DNA from: Novosphingobium sp. B1
GTDB lineage: Bacteria > Pseudomonadota > Alphaproteobacteria > Sphingomonadales > Sphingomonadaceae
Length of the DNA stretch: 64,000 nt
Reading direction: 5' to 3'
NCBI RefSeq assembly: GCF_900176395.1
Contig: NZ_FWXL01000006.1
Location: 1-64,000, forward strand
The first letter of the stretch is position 1, and each line of letters begins with the position of its first letter. Under the pieces are notes generated by a model. It was not told the DNA's origin, did no database searches, and saw nothing but the letters and a program-made list of their open reading frames with translations. Positions 1 to 7,254 of this stretch are shown here, piece after piece. The translations under genes were made by a program, and so were the position numbers.

Positions 1-95
1 CACCAGCTTGACCCAAAACCCGCTCTGCGGGACATACCATCACCCGGGTCAATTCTCGATGGAAATACCGGGTCAATTCTCAGCGGAAATCTACA
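1..95. mobile_element. Terminal end of an IS21-family-like insertion sequence (rest lies left of window)
   Basis: Two tandem copies of a 24-bp unit beginning CCGGGTCAATTCTC lie at about 46-69 and 70-93, and the element appears to stop at TACA near 95. On the minus strand the end reads TGTAGATTTCCGCTGAGAA, starting with TG. Tandem repeats just inside a TG-ended terminus are characteristic of IS21-family elements, whose transposase binds them. The end falls inside a parB-like reading frame, which supports an insertion. The istA/istB genes are not in the window, so the family call rests on the terminus only. A short hairpin (CCCGCTCTGCGGG, near 18-30) may be a terminator of the IS genes. Confidence 0.65.
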
Positions 96-487
96 CGGAA
101 CTGGTCGAGTGGGTGAAGCCCGACGCGCATGACGTTCTCGGCGAGCGAGTCTTCCTCGGCGATGCCGGCTTCGCGCACCACGCAGGGAACCGGCTGATCC
201 TTGGCCATCCGCTTGGTTTTCACCAGCAGTTCGAGCGCGCGGAAACGGCGGCCGCCGGCCGGGACCTCGAACTGGCCGGTTTCCCTGCCATCATCATCCA
301 GCATCGCTCGGACGTTGAGGCTCTGGAGCAGGGTGCGGCGGTAGATGTCGTCGGCCAGGTCCTCGATCGAAAGGCCCGCCTTCACGCGCCGGACGTTCTT
401 CTGGCTCAGCACCAGCTGGGAAAAGGGAATGTCGCGCGAGGAACTGAGCACGAGCTTGGGAAGTGACTTGGTTTGGGACTTGGTCAT
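80..487 (-). pseudogene. ParB-like partition/nuclease-domain protein, truncated by the IS end
   Basis: The 135 residues match the N-terminal ParB/Spo0J fold: the GGRRFRALE box at about residues 78-86, the AEN motif (residues 115-117) and the LHPLDQFR segment that follows it. In the family the reading continues into a helix-turn-helix region and a long C-terminal part. Here only four foreign residues and a stop follow QFR, because the IS end begins there. The original gene was probably a plasmid/ICE-type ParB of several hundred residues. The start ATG at 487 has a GGAG ribosome site 7 nt upstream, and a leader is shared with the next gene. The product probably lacks DNA binding and function. 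Confidence 0.8.
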
Positions 488-568
488 GGGTGTTCTCCAT
501 GACGGGCCGCCGGGAGCCTCTCTCTCGGCCTCGACCCGTCACGAAGCGAAGCGCCGCCCTCTCACTCT
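488..568 (-). promoter_or_regulatory. Structured 5' leader, copy 1 (upstream of truncated parB)
   Basis: About 80 bp directly upstream of the parB start is nearly repeated at 1808-1887 upstream of the DUF932 gene. On the minus strand CGTGACGGG (543-535) can pair with CCCGTCATG (506-498, one G-U pair), closing a hairpin whose 3' arm abuts the GGAG ribosome site. An ATG inside the 3' arm opens a second, overlapping reading frame. Conservation of the arms and loop edges between copies suggests a translated-leader or RNA-level control element. Function is inferred. Confidence 0.5.
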
Positions 569-613
569 TGAGAAGGCAGCGCCGCGCTGGAACAACACGG
601 GAATGGTCCGGGC

Positions 614-1807
614 TCAGTGGACCCGGTCGAGCAGCTTTTTAGCTTTGCCTTCCATATCGAGGCGGGCATCCTGATGGGCCTTGTCGCGAGCCAGCGCCGT
701 GATGCCCTGCACGAAATCGAAGATGGATTCCGGTGGGCGGTCTTCTTCGGCGAGCACCCGTTCGATGATCTTGCCAGTCTCGGCCTTGGAGAAGCCGCGC
801 GCCCGCAGGAAGTCGCTGCGGTCTTCGTCGGTGCGAGCAACGATGCGCTCGCGCGCCGCCTTGATGCCGTTGACGAAGGGCAGCGGCGAGGAGTTGGCGA
901 AGCCTTCCAGCGCCGGTGCGGCTTCGTGCGCGAAACGGTTCGCCGCATATTTGCTGTGGCGGATGCTGATTTCCTCGAAGTCTTCGACACCCCACAGGTT
1001 CCGGTTCTGGCAAACGGCGCGGAGGTAGAAGCTCGCCATGCCCAGCGTCTTGGCCCCGACCTCGGAGTTCCAGCAGTAGAAGCCGCGGAAGTAGAGATCG
1101 GGCGAGCCGTCGGGCAAGCGTCCGGCCTCGATCGGGTTGAGATCGTCGACCAGGAACAGGAAGACGTCGCGATCCGAGGCGTAGAGCGTGGTCGTGTCAC
1201 GCGTGATGTCGACGCGGGGATTGTATACGCCGGTCGACCAGTCGAGCACACCCGGCACCTTCCAGCGGGTATCGCCGGTGCCGTTGCCGGCAATCTTCTG
1301 CACGGCTTCGACCAGTTCGTGGTCGTAGATGCGTCCATAATCGGGGCCGGTGACAGCGCGCAGCTCCACGTGGCCGTTGTCGGTTTCCAGTGTCTTGATC
1401 TGCTCGGTCCGGTTCGAGGTCAATCCGTATTGCAGGTTAATCGCCGCCAATGGCGCGGGAAGCTGGCGAAGATAGGCAGCGGGGGCACCGACCTGGCTTG
1501 CGAGCTGGCCGAAGCTCCAATGGGTCGGCGTGACAGGCCCATCGGCGCCGGGCAGTTTCAGCGCCAGGCGCTCCGGATCGTTGCGGTTTGCTTCGACGTG
1601 GATCAGCGCGCTTTCGACGACGCGGGTCCGGCTGCGCTCTGATCGGCCGCGAACCGAGCGGGCAAGATCGCCGAGCGAGAGGAAACGCTCATCGTCGGGC
1701 CGCGAGAACCATTCCGATGACACGCGGCCATTATGAGAGCCGCGGGACACATCGACCTTGTAGCCGCCGCTGACGTCACGGCGCGCATCGAGAACCTGCA
1801 TGTTCAT
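614..1807 (-). CDS. DUF932 domain-containing protein
   Basis: A 397-residue protein with the DUF932 layout: an N-terminal segment with the LGDLARSVRGRSERSR stretch, the ELRAVTGPDYGRIYDHELV core at about residues 150-170, and the WNSEVGAKTLGMASFYLRAVCQNR region in the second half. DUF932 proteins are common on plasmids, integrative elements and phages and are often found next to ParB-like and anti-restriction genes, as here. Their biochemical activity is not established. It starts at ATG 1807 behind GGAG, in the same leader context as the truncated parB, suggesting joint control. It appears intact. Confidence 0.85.
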   Translation of the reverse strand: MNMQVLDARRDVSGGYKVDVSRGSHNGRVSSEWFSRPDDERFLSLGDLARSVRGRSERSRTRVVESALIHVEANRNDPERLALKLPGADGPVTPTHWSFGQLASQVGAPAAYLRQLPAPLAAINLQYGLTSNRTEQIKTLETDNGHVELRAVTGPDYGRIYDHELVEAVQKIAGNGTGDTRWKVPGVLDWSTGVYNPRVDITRDTTTLYASDRDVFLFLVDDLNPIEAGRLPDGSPDLYFRGFYCWNSEVGAKTLGMASFYLRAVCQNRNLWGVEDFEEISIRHSKYAANRFAHEAAPALEGFANSSPLPFVNGIKAARERIVARTDEDRSDFLRARGFSKAETGKIIERVLAEEDRPPESIFDFVQGITALARDKAHQDARLDMEGKAKKLLDRVH

Positions 1808-1887
1808 GGGAAATCTCCATGACGGTCGGCCGGGAGCCTCTCTCGACCCTCATCCCGTCACGGCGAAGCCCGCTATCCTCTCACTCT
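1808..1887 (-). promoter_or_regulatory. Structured 5' leader, copy 2 (upstream of DUF932 gene)
   Basis: This is the second copy of the leader at 488-568. The hairpin pairs CGTGACGG (1862-1855) with CCGTCATG (1825-1818) on the minus strand, again ending next to GGAG. The loop differs in length and sequence from copy 1, while the stems and the distal GAGTGAGAGG block are kept. That pattern is expected if structure is selected. Confidence 0.5.
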
Positions 1888-2223
1888 ACCTGCTGATGCT
1901 GGGCGTCGCGCGAGCGGCCAGCGAGATTGCCAAGACAGAAGACCGCACCCTGAAGAGAGGCGAAGGTCACGACCTTGCTCGTGCAGGCGCAAAGGCGGGG
2001 CTTGTCGACTTTCCAAGCCTGCACATGAAACCATGATCGCCGGTTCAGAGTGCGTGCGGGCCTTCTCGTCAAACGCCGCGCCCGCAGGAGCGCGCAGGAA
2101 CGGCGCGCGGGACCGTGCGCGACATCAGCACCGCTCCGCTTCTCGGGGCGTTGCGGGGTGTCCCCGCTCGAAGGGGTAGCCGGAGACCGCATAGCAGCTC
2201 CGGCTCAGGGGAAGGCTTTCCCC
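1888..2223. other. Non-coding stretch with tandem stem-loops
   Basis: No convincing gene is seen in 336 bp. The right part holds consecutive hairpins: GCGGGG/CCCCGC (2153-2167, 3-nt loop), AGCCGGAG/CTCCGGCT (2178-2205) and GGGGAA/TTCCCC around 2209-2224. The left part presumably contains the promoter of the DUF932 gene. The hairpin cluster could be a terminator of the gene ending at 2224, a structured RNA or a single-strand/transfer origin. None can be chosen from sequence alone. Confidence 0.4.
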
Positions 2224-3603
2224 CTAAATTCCTTGATCCACAGCACTCGCGTCATCGATTTCGCTCGATTCACTACCAAGCGTAATGCTTGTCCTCGACA
2301 TGTAGGGTTGGAATTCAGGCAAGAGTGACATGATGCTGCCGTCGGGCTGGAGAAACTCATGGGCGGCGCCGGGGATAAGGTCCGGGTCGAGCGGTATGCG
2401 GGCGTTGGGATTGTGAAGGACGACTGCCCCTTCGATCCAGCTTTCTGAATAGTTCGGATCTCGAACGTCATGCCGGAATTCTGTCGGGCGTGGATCCCCA
2501 GGATTGAGTTCTCCCCTTGCGATCCCCGAGCGCACCATCCGGACATCCCGGTTGCCAAAGCCGGCGATGTAGCCAAGGCGATTGAATTTGGTGATTGTGC
2601 CCTGCGGATTTAGGAGAACAGCGCTGACATTCTCGGCTTCGGGTAGCCCGAAGAAGTTCGAGGCCACGCGGGCTTCCCCATAGACATGTTCGACAATGCG
2701 TTCGATTTTGCGCGCGCCATCGACAATCGAATGGCGCACTCCGAACACATATTCGGTGGCCAGGGGCACAATGCGCGTCATGGCTGCGGGGGCATGGAAA
2801 TCCTGCAAAGCGATTACAAATGGAGCGCCGTCTATTCCGGCCGCGTCCCAATAGCGCTGCTTGTGGTAAAGTTTGCGAGTGAGGGACCGGGCCAGTTTGA
2901 TCTGAACATAATTCTCAAGGTAGGCCCGAATTTCAGCATCAGTCTGCGGGTCTGGGACGGCGCCGACCTGTGGTGGGTTGACGGTGGTGGCCTCTATGGC
3001 AAGGCGGCCCGCTGGGCTCGACAAGAGCAGATCCGGCACCGCTACGCCTTCTTCATGTGCGTATCCGAGCTCGGTGAACGCTGCGAACAGATACAACTCC
3101 CACAGCCTCGGATCAAAGCCAGTCGTCTGAAACTGTTCGATGAAGTTTCCATCTACGTCTTCGAAGAATGGCATCATCGCGCCAATGAGTTCGCGCGCGG
3201 GCGAAAATCGCTCTTCACCGATTAGCGTCTTGAAAGTGCTGTTGATCCGGTTCTCCGGGATAATGGGGGTGAAGAAATCCACCGGGGCACCCTGTTCGTC
3301 GCCCTGATGAAATGCTTCGTCGGGGAGCGCAGCATACTTCTCGAGTGCAGCTTTAAGCCGTGCCTTCGCGTCATCGAAGCTCGGAAAAGAGACGTTCTGA
3401 TCGATTGCTCGAAACCGCCCGCGACCGTCTCGGCCCAATACGATCCACCCGTAGTCCCTATCGAACCGGTCCCAGGTAACAAGGCCTAGCAAGCGCTCGT
3501 CGTCGGTGGCGAACCAGCCGGCTTCCTGGATGATCAGGACAATGGCTGGCAGGCGAGTGTATCCCGCAAGCGCGTCAAAACGCTTCTGGCTGATTGCAAT
3601 CAT
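2224..3603 (-). CDS. Unknown 459-residue island protein
   Basis: I do not recognise the family. The start chosen is ATG 3603 (MIAISQKRFDALAGY); reading further upstream would collide with the divergent gene at 3650, and no strong ribosome site is seen. The protein has no signal peptide and no clear transmembrane segment. It is acidic, with an N-terminal module (residues 1-90) rich in W/D/R and ending SFPSFDDAKARLKAALE. A larger C-terminal module has a GRLAIEATTVNPP stretch that could be a PD-(D/E)xK-like strand, but no full nuclease signature can be traced. It is divergent from the three-gene run at 3650-7215, so both may share one control region. It is probably cargo of the mobile island. 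Confidence 0.75.
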   Translation of the reverse strand: MIAISQKRFDALAGYTRLPAIVLIIQEAGWFATDDERLLGLVTWDRFDRDYGWIVLGRDGRGRFRAIDQNVSFPSFDDAKARLKAALEKYAALPDEAFHQGDEQGAPVDFFTPIIPENRINSTFKTLIGEERFSPARELIGAMMPFFEDVDGNFIEQFQTTGFDPRLWELYLFAAFTELGYAHEEGVAVPDLLLSSPAGRLAIEATTVNPPQVGAVPDPQTDAEIRAYLENYVQIKLARSLTRKLYHKQRYWDAAGIDGAPFVIALQDFHAPAAMTRIVPLATEYVFGVRHSIVDGARKIERIVEHVYGEARVASNFFGLPEAENVSAVLLNPQGTITKFNRLGYIAGFGNRDVRMVRSGIARGELNPGDPRPTEFRHDVRDPNYSESWIEGAVVLHNPNARIPLDPDLIPGAAHEFLQPDGSIMSLLPEFQPYMSRTSITLGSESSEIDDASAVDQGI

Positions 3604-3649
3604 GATTTGAGCAATTGCAGTAATTTGGGTTTTTGTGTCCAGTACCGCG

Positions 3650-4936
3650 ATGACAGACGCGGTTCCAGCGAATATGAAGTGCATCGATATCGACAGGCTG
3701 CAACCTGGCGACATTATTCTTACTGCCAGCAAGAGCCCGACCGGAAAGCTGGTCAGGGTGGCAAGTAAGGGCGAGGTGTCGCACGCGATGATCTGCGTTC
3801 AACATGGGTCGATCATCGACTCAACGTCAGAGGGCGTGCAGGCCCGGAATCTTCAGCGCGAGTTCTTCAGCGACGATGAGCAGTTGATCGCTTTTCGGTT
3901 GCGCGAGGCCCTGCCGCCGCTCGAAATCCAGAAAGTCGTTGACTTCGCGCGGTCCGAGATCGGAACACGATACTCCAAAATCGAAGCTGCGCGTTCAGTC
4001 GCTCCTATTGGGAAGCCTCGCGGCAGAAGGCAATTCTGCTCGCGGCTGGTAGCCAGAGCTTATGCCAGTGTTGGGATCCTTCTCGTCGCAGATCAGGATT
4101 ATTGCACGCCTGAAGAGCTGCGAAAGAGCGGTCTACTGCAGGAATTGGACGACATTACCGTCCCGGTGTCCGCCGAAGAGGTTGCCGCAATGTCGAAGCG
4201 GTCAAATCCCCTGCAGCTGATGCGCGAGGCGCAAAATGAAATCCTGGCCTTTGTCCGTTCGCTTGACCCGGAAGTGGAAAACTTCACCGACGTCGATCGG
4301 GTGGTGCGCGAGCACGCCGAGTGGGATGCGGCAATTGCCGATGCATATCGTACATCAGGCTACCTGGATCTTTGGGGACACGAACTATCTGCCCACCCTT
4401 ATCGGTACGATCTAGCGTTGATGGAGGAGGCCGCAGAACCGCGGCTCTTCGCGGATATGAGGGCGTACTGCGTCGGCACAATCCGCGAGTATTACTCCGG
4501 CGGATTACGCTTCTCGGTCAATCTCGCACATTATGAAGCGTCACAGCAGGAAAGTCCCCGCGAGACAGTTGGCTTGTTGATCGAGCTCTATCAGACCCTC
4601 GTTCGTGACCACGAACGGCGCGTTGAGACAGCGCGGCAATGGCTGGCAAAGCATTTCCCGGAAGATATCGATCAACACCTCGAGAGGATTGTACCGCACA
4701 CACCGCTCTGGTTCTCAATTGTAGATCGGGTCGAACCGCGTCTTGGCGCAATCGCACGTATGTCGATCAGCAGTGAGCAATCATTTGAAGTCTGCTCGTC
4801 GTGCGGCGACCCCGCAAATGACTACCGGATTGCGAATGCTGCAGAAGCGATGCCGGGCGTACCGTCTTTACGGCTGTGCGATGATTGCTTGGTGATCAGG
4901 AGGGGGTTCGGCGAGATATTGGAAGCCATGGACTAG
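3650..4936 (+). CDS. Permuted NlpC/P60 (YiiX/DUF830-like) cysteine hydrolase with C-terminal zinc ribbon
   Basis: Residues 10-150 look like a circularly permuted papain-fold hydrolase. After an LQPGDIIL opening comes a GEVSHAMI motif with the likely catalytic His (about 45), and then RRQFCSRLVARAY with the likely nucleophilic Cys (about 130). His before Cys is the permuted order of the YiiX/LRAT-like group. Residues 170-380 are mainly helical and unassigned. The last 50 residues carry CxxC (CSSC) and CxxC (CDDC), a zinc ribbon. There is no signal peptide, so the enzyme is cytoplasmic, unlike cell-wall P60 enzymes; its target may be a lipid, peptide or amide. Starts at GTG 3635 or ATG 3674 are also possible. 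It heads a same-strand run with the next two genes. Confidence 0.65.
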   Translation: MTDAVPANMKCIDIDRLQPGDIILTASKSPTGKLVRVASKGEVSHAMICVQHGSIIDSTSEGVQARNLQREFFSDDEQLIAFRLREALPPLEIQKVVDFARSEIGTRYSKIEAARSVAPIGKPRGRRQFCSRLVARAYASVGILLVADQDYCTPEELRKSGLLQELDDITVPVSAEEVAAMSKRSNPLQLMREAQNEILAFVRSLDPEVENFTDVDRVVREHAEWDAAIADAYRTSGYLDLWGHELSAHPYRYDLALMEEAAEPRLFADMRAYCVGTIREYYSGGLRFSVNLAHYEASQQESPRETVGLLIELYQTLVRDHERRVETARQWLAKHFPEDIDQHLERIVPHTPLWFSIVDRVEPRLGAIARMSISSEQSFEVCSSCGDPANDYRIANAAEAMPGVPSLRLCDDCLVIRRGFGEILEAMD

Positions 4937-5013
4937 ATCGTCGTTCTCGTTTCCCGTCATGATGTGGAATTTGCTCACCGGTTCAATGCAAGCTGGATGC
5001 CGGCGATTTCTCG

Positions 5014-5655
5014 ATGCAAAGTGCCGTTATGGCTGAGCTACTCCCCAACATTGATGTCGCAGTGTGCGTTGAATTGGTCGAATTCCTTGAACGAATGGCA
5101 AGGTTGGGTGAAGAATCCGACAAATTCGAAGTCGAACGCCACTGTATTCATCCAGGACAACGCCGGACCGACATCGTGAATTTCCGGCTCATCGGCGAGA
5201 GCATTCACGAGGGACATGGCTTTCAACTGATTGCCTACGACGACCGGCCTGGTCGGGTGAACGTCGAGATGCGGGCGGCGCGATGGTTGCCGGATCCGCC
5301 GACCAAGGCGGTCTATATCGAGGCGGCGCACGGTTTAGCTGGCGAATTGCTCAGGCAGTACAATCGAGAGTTCGGCTCGCGATATCGCCTGCGGATAGGT
5401 GCGCGCCATGGCAAGGCCTTTGCAATGAGTGAGCGAACGACGACTTTGCTCGAGCGCTTCACCATTCTCGCGAACACCTCGTCGCTCCACTTCTACGATT
5501 GGCAGCGTTTCTATGCGTTGGTTCGTGAAGGCCGACAGGAAATCCCCGATTACCTGTTGCGGTCCCATCTGACCAAGGCAGGGTTCTCAACCCAACGGGC
5601 GGTGGAACTGGCCGAGATCTATATGCACCTCTGGGCGTTCAAGAAATTGCGGTGA
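5014..5655 (+). CDS. Unknown 213-residue protein, middle gene of the three-gene run
   Basis: No family is recognised. The protein is soluble and has no signal peptide. The N-terminal half holds an acidic helix and an RRTDIVNFRLIGE stretch. The C-terminal 60 residues are helical, with RFTILANTSSLHFYDWQRFY followed by DYLLRSHLTKAGFS. ATG 5014 is used; ATG 5029 would remove five residues. It lies 77 bp after the peptidase gene and 63 bp before the treble-clef gene, all on the plus strand, so it probably belongs to the same transcript. Its size and position suggest a partner or regulator, but that is inference. Confidence 0.65.
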   Translation: MQSAVMAELLPNIDVAVCVELVEFLERMARLGEESDKFEVERHCIHPGQRRTDIVNFRLIGESIHEGHGFQLIAYDDRPGRVNVEMRAARWLPDPPTKAVYIEAAHGLAGELLRQYNREFGSRYRLRIGARHGKAFAMSERTTTLLERFTILANTSSLHFYDWQRFYALVREGRQEIPDYLLRSHLTKAGFSTQRAVELAEIYMHLWAFKKLR

Positions 5656-5718
5656 AGGGCTTAGGTCAAATGGGCGCGCATCGATTGATCTGTACGGCAA
5701 TTCCGATCACGAAGGGTC

Positions 5719-7215
5719 ATGCCTGAGATCACCGTTCACGTTCCTGATTTTGCCTCGATGGAAGACGACGAGGTTCGCCAACATCCACTGACCAGGCATA
5801 GCGATGGCAAGTGGAGTGCATTGTCGCAGGTGTTGAAAAGCGACTTTGAAACTGAGCGAATGAACATCAACGAAGCATGGGCGATGACCTCGCTTGCGTG
5901 GCGTTGCCCGGCGTGCGGCAGAAAAAAGATCGACATTGCCAGGAAGACCGAAAGCGGCGTCATTCTGTGCCAGCTTGAACGCCATCACGATCATTTGGGC
6001 GATCTCGCCGCAAGAATTCTGCGGGAGACCGCGTGGTTGGACAACACAGACCCCCTCTATACACAGCGCAAACGCGCTTGCGCTGCGGTCCTGCCCTTGG
6101 TCGAGCGCTTCGCCGAGACCCTGGTATGCATGGATTGCAATGCGGCTGACGCAGCGATGAAAAAGGATCTCGGTGGTCGCGTCCATCGCGACTTCAGCTT
6201 TAGCCCCAGCGAAATTGGCGCATTTGTCGATGCCCGTCCCAACTGTGCCCACGAACTCAATTTCGAAAGGGGCTTGGCGATTTGGGCGAAGGCCGACGCG
6301 GACTTCCAGCAGCGCCTCGTTTTCGTCGAACAAATAGCGGGGCGATTGACCCTCGGTTTGCACGACCGTGAACAATACAACGATTCATACAACTTGGTCG
6401 GCGACCAGGATGCCTGCATGTTTCTGAGTCTTGCAACCGGCCAGCTTGGTGCCAGAGGCAGGCTGCCGCCACTGTGGGAGGCATTGCGCGCAAGGTCATG
6501 TGCCGGTGACGGTCATAGGTCCGCACTGAAGAAGTCACGCGCAACGCGTGTTCGGACCCCGACACTGGAGGAATTCACGGACTTTGATCGAGGCATGCAA
6601 AAGCCGGGACCCTGGAGCAGGGCCGCTGCGGACTGGCGCTGCGCCTGCTGTTCGCGCTCGAGGCTAGAGATCATGCGCATTTCCGGGAAGGGGCGATGGA
6701 CCGGCCACATTCACGAGATCTGTGACTATCGTGAAGAAATGAATGAGCGCGCCTTGGCGTTTCGCTCAGCCTACAGGGCTGAAAGGCCGATTTTCGGATC
6801 ATACGTCAAGATCACCATCTGCCAGGATTGCAGACTCGTCATGACTGATGCGTGCAAGCTCAAAGGGGATGGTCGCGGGGGTGAGAACTGCCTGTCGCCG
6901 GACGTTGTCCGATCGCAGGTCGGAGAAGCCAGGCCGAATTGCCGTCATGATGTCAGCGACGAGCAGTTGCGAGAAGCGATCGAGACGAGCAGTTCATGGT
7001 CGAGCGCCGCTGACGATTTTTGGTCACATTGTAGGCACGCTAGCGAAGCATCGTTGCGCCTGTCGCAATATGTCGATGGGCGAGGGTTGCCCCCGACTAT
7101 CGCAAGGCAGCACGCGATCACAGACTTGACGCAATCGGGAGATCTTCCCGACTGGAATGCCGAGGAAGTCTTTGATTGGCTGCTTCACGAGCGAGAGCGC
7201 CTCGACGGATTGTGA
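5719..7215 (+). CDS. Protein with two tandem CxxC-CxxC treble-clef (HNH-like) repeats
   Basis: A 498-residue protein built from an internal duplication. Repeat 1: CPACGRKK (Cys63/66), then HHDH (89-92), then CMDC (137/140), then ARPNCAHEL. Repeat 2: CACCSRSR (Cys308/311), then HIHE (330-333), then CQDC (368/371), then ARPNCRHDV. CxxC, a His/Asp cluster, then CxxC is the layout of zinc-dependent HNH/treble-clef nucleases. Repeat 1 keeps a plausible HH-x-H catalytic set; repeat 2 is altered and may only bind. A GAAGGG ribosome site precedes ATG 5719. It is the last gene of the run that starts at 3650. Nuclease activity is inferred; a purely structural zinc protein is the alternative. Confidence 0.6.
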   Translation: MPEITVHVPDFASMEDDEVRQHPLTRHSDGKWSALSQVLKSDFETERMNINEAWAMTSLAWRCPACGRKKIDIARKTESGVILCQLERHHDHLGDLAARILRETAWLDNTDPLYTQRKRACAAVLPLVERFAETLVCMDCNAADAAMKKDLGGRVHRDFSFSPSEIGAFVDARPNCAHELNFERGLAIWAKADADFQQRLVFVEQIAGRLTLGLHDREQYNDSYNLVGDQDACMFLSLATGQLGARGRLPPLWEALRARSCAGDGHRSALKKSRATRVRTPTLEEFTDFDRGMQKPGPWSRAAADWRCACCSRSRLEIMRISGKGRWTGHIHEICDYREEMNERALAFRSAYRAERPIFGSYVKITICQDCRLVMTDACKLKGDGRGGENCLSPDVVRSQVGEARPNCRHDVSDEQLREAIETSSSWSSAADDFWSHCRHASEASLRLSQYVDGRGLPPTIARQHAITDLTQSGDLPDWNAEEVFDWLLHERERLDGL

Positions 7216-7254
7216 TGGCTCATAGAGGTAGTCGAGCCAATTGCGGCGCCTAAT

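Noticed and set aside
617..1642. Long plus-strand frame opposite the DUF932 gene
   Set aside because: It is the antisense shadow of a well-supported gene, with no family features; high GC makes such frames common.
5014..5655. Shared GFSTQR...EL stretch in the 213-residue unknown and in IetA's tail
   Set aside because: Only about eight residues match and the context differs; probably chance, and not enough to link the proteins.
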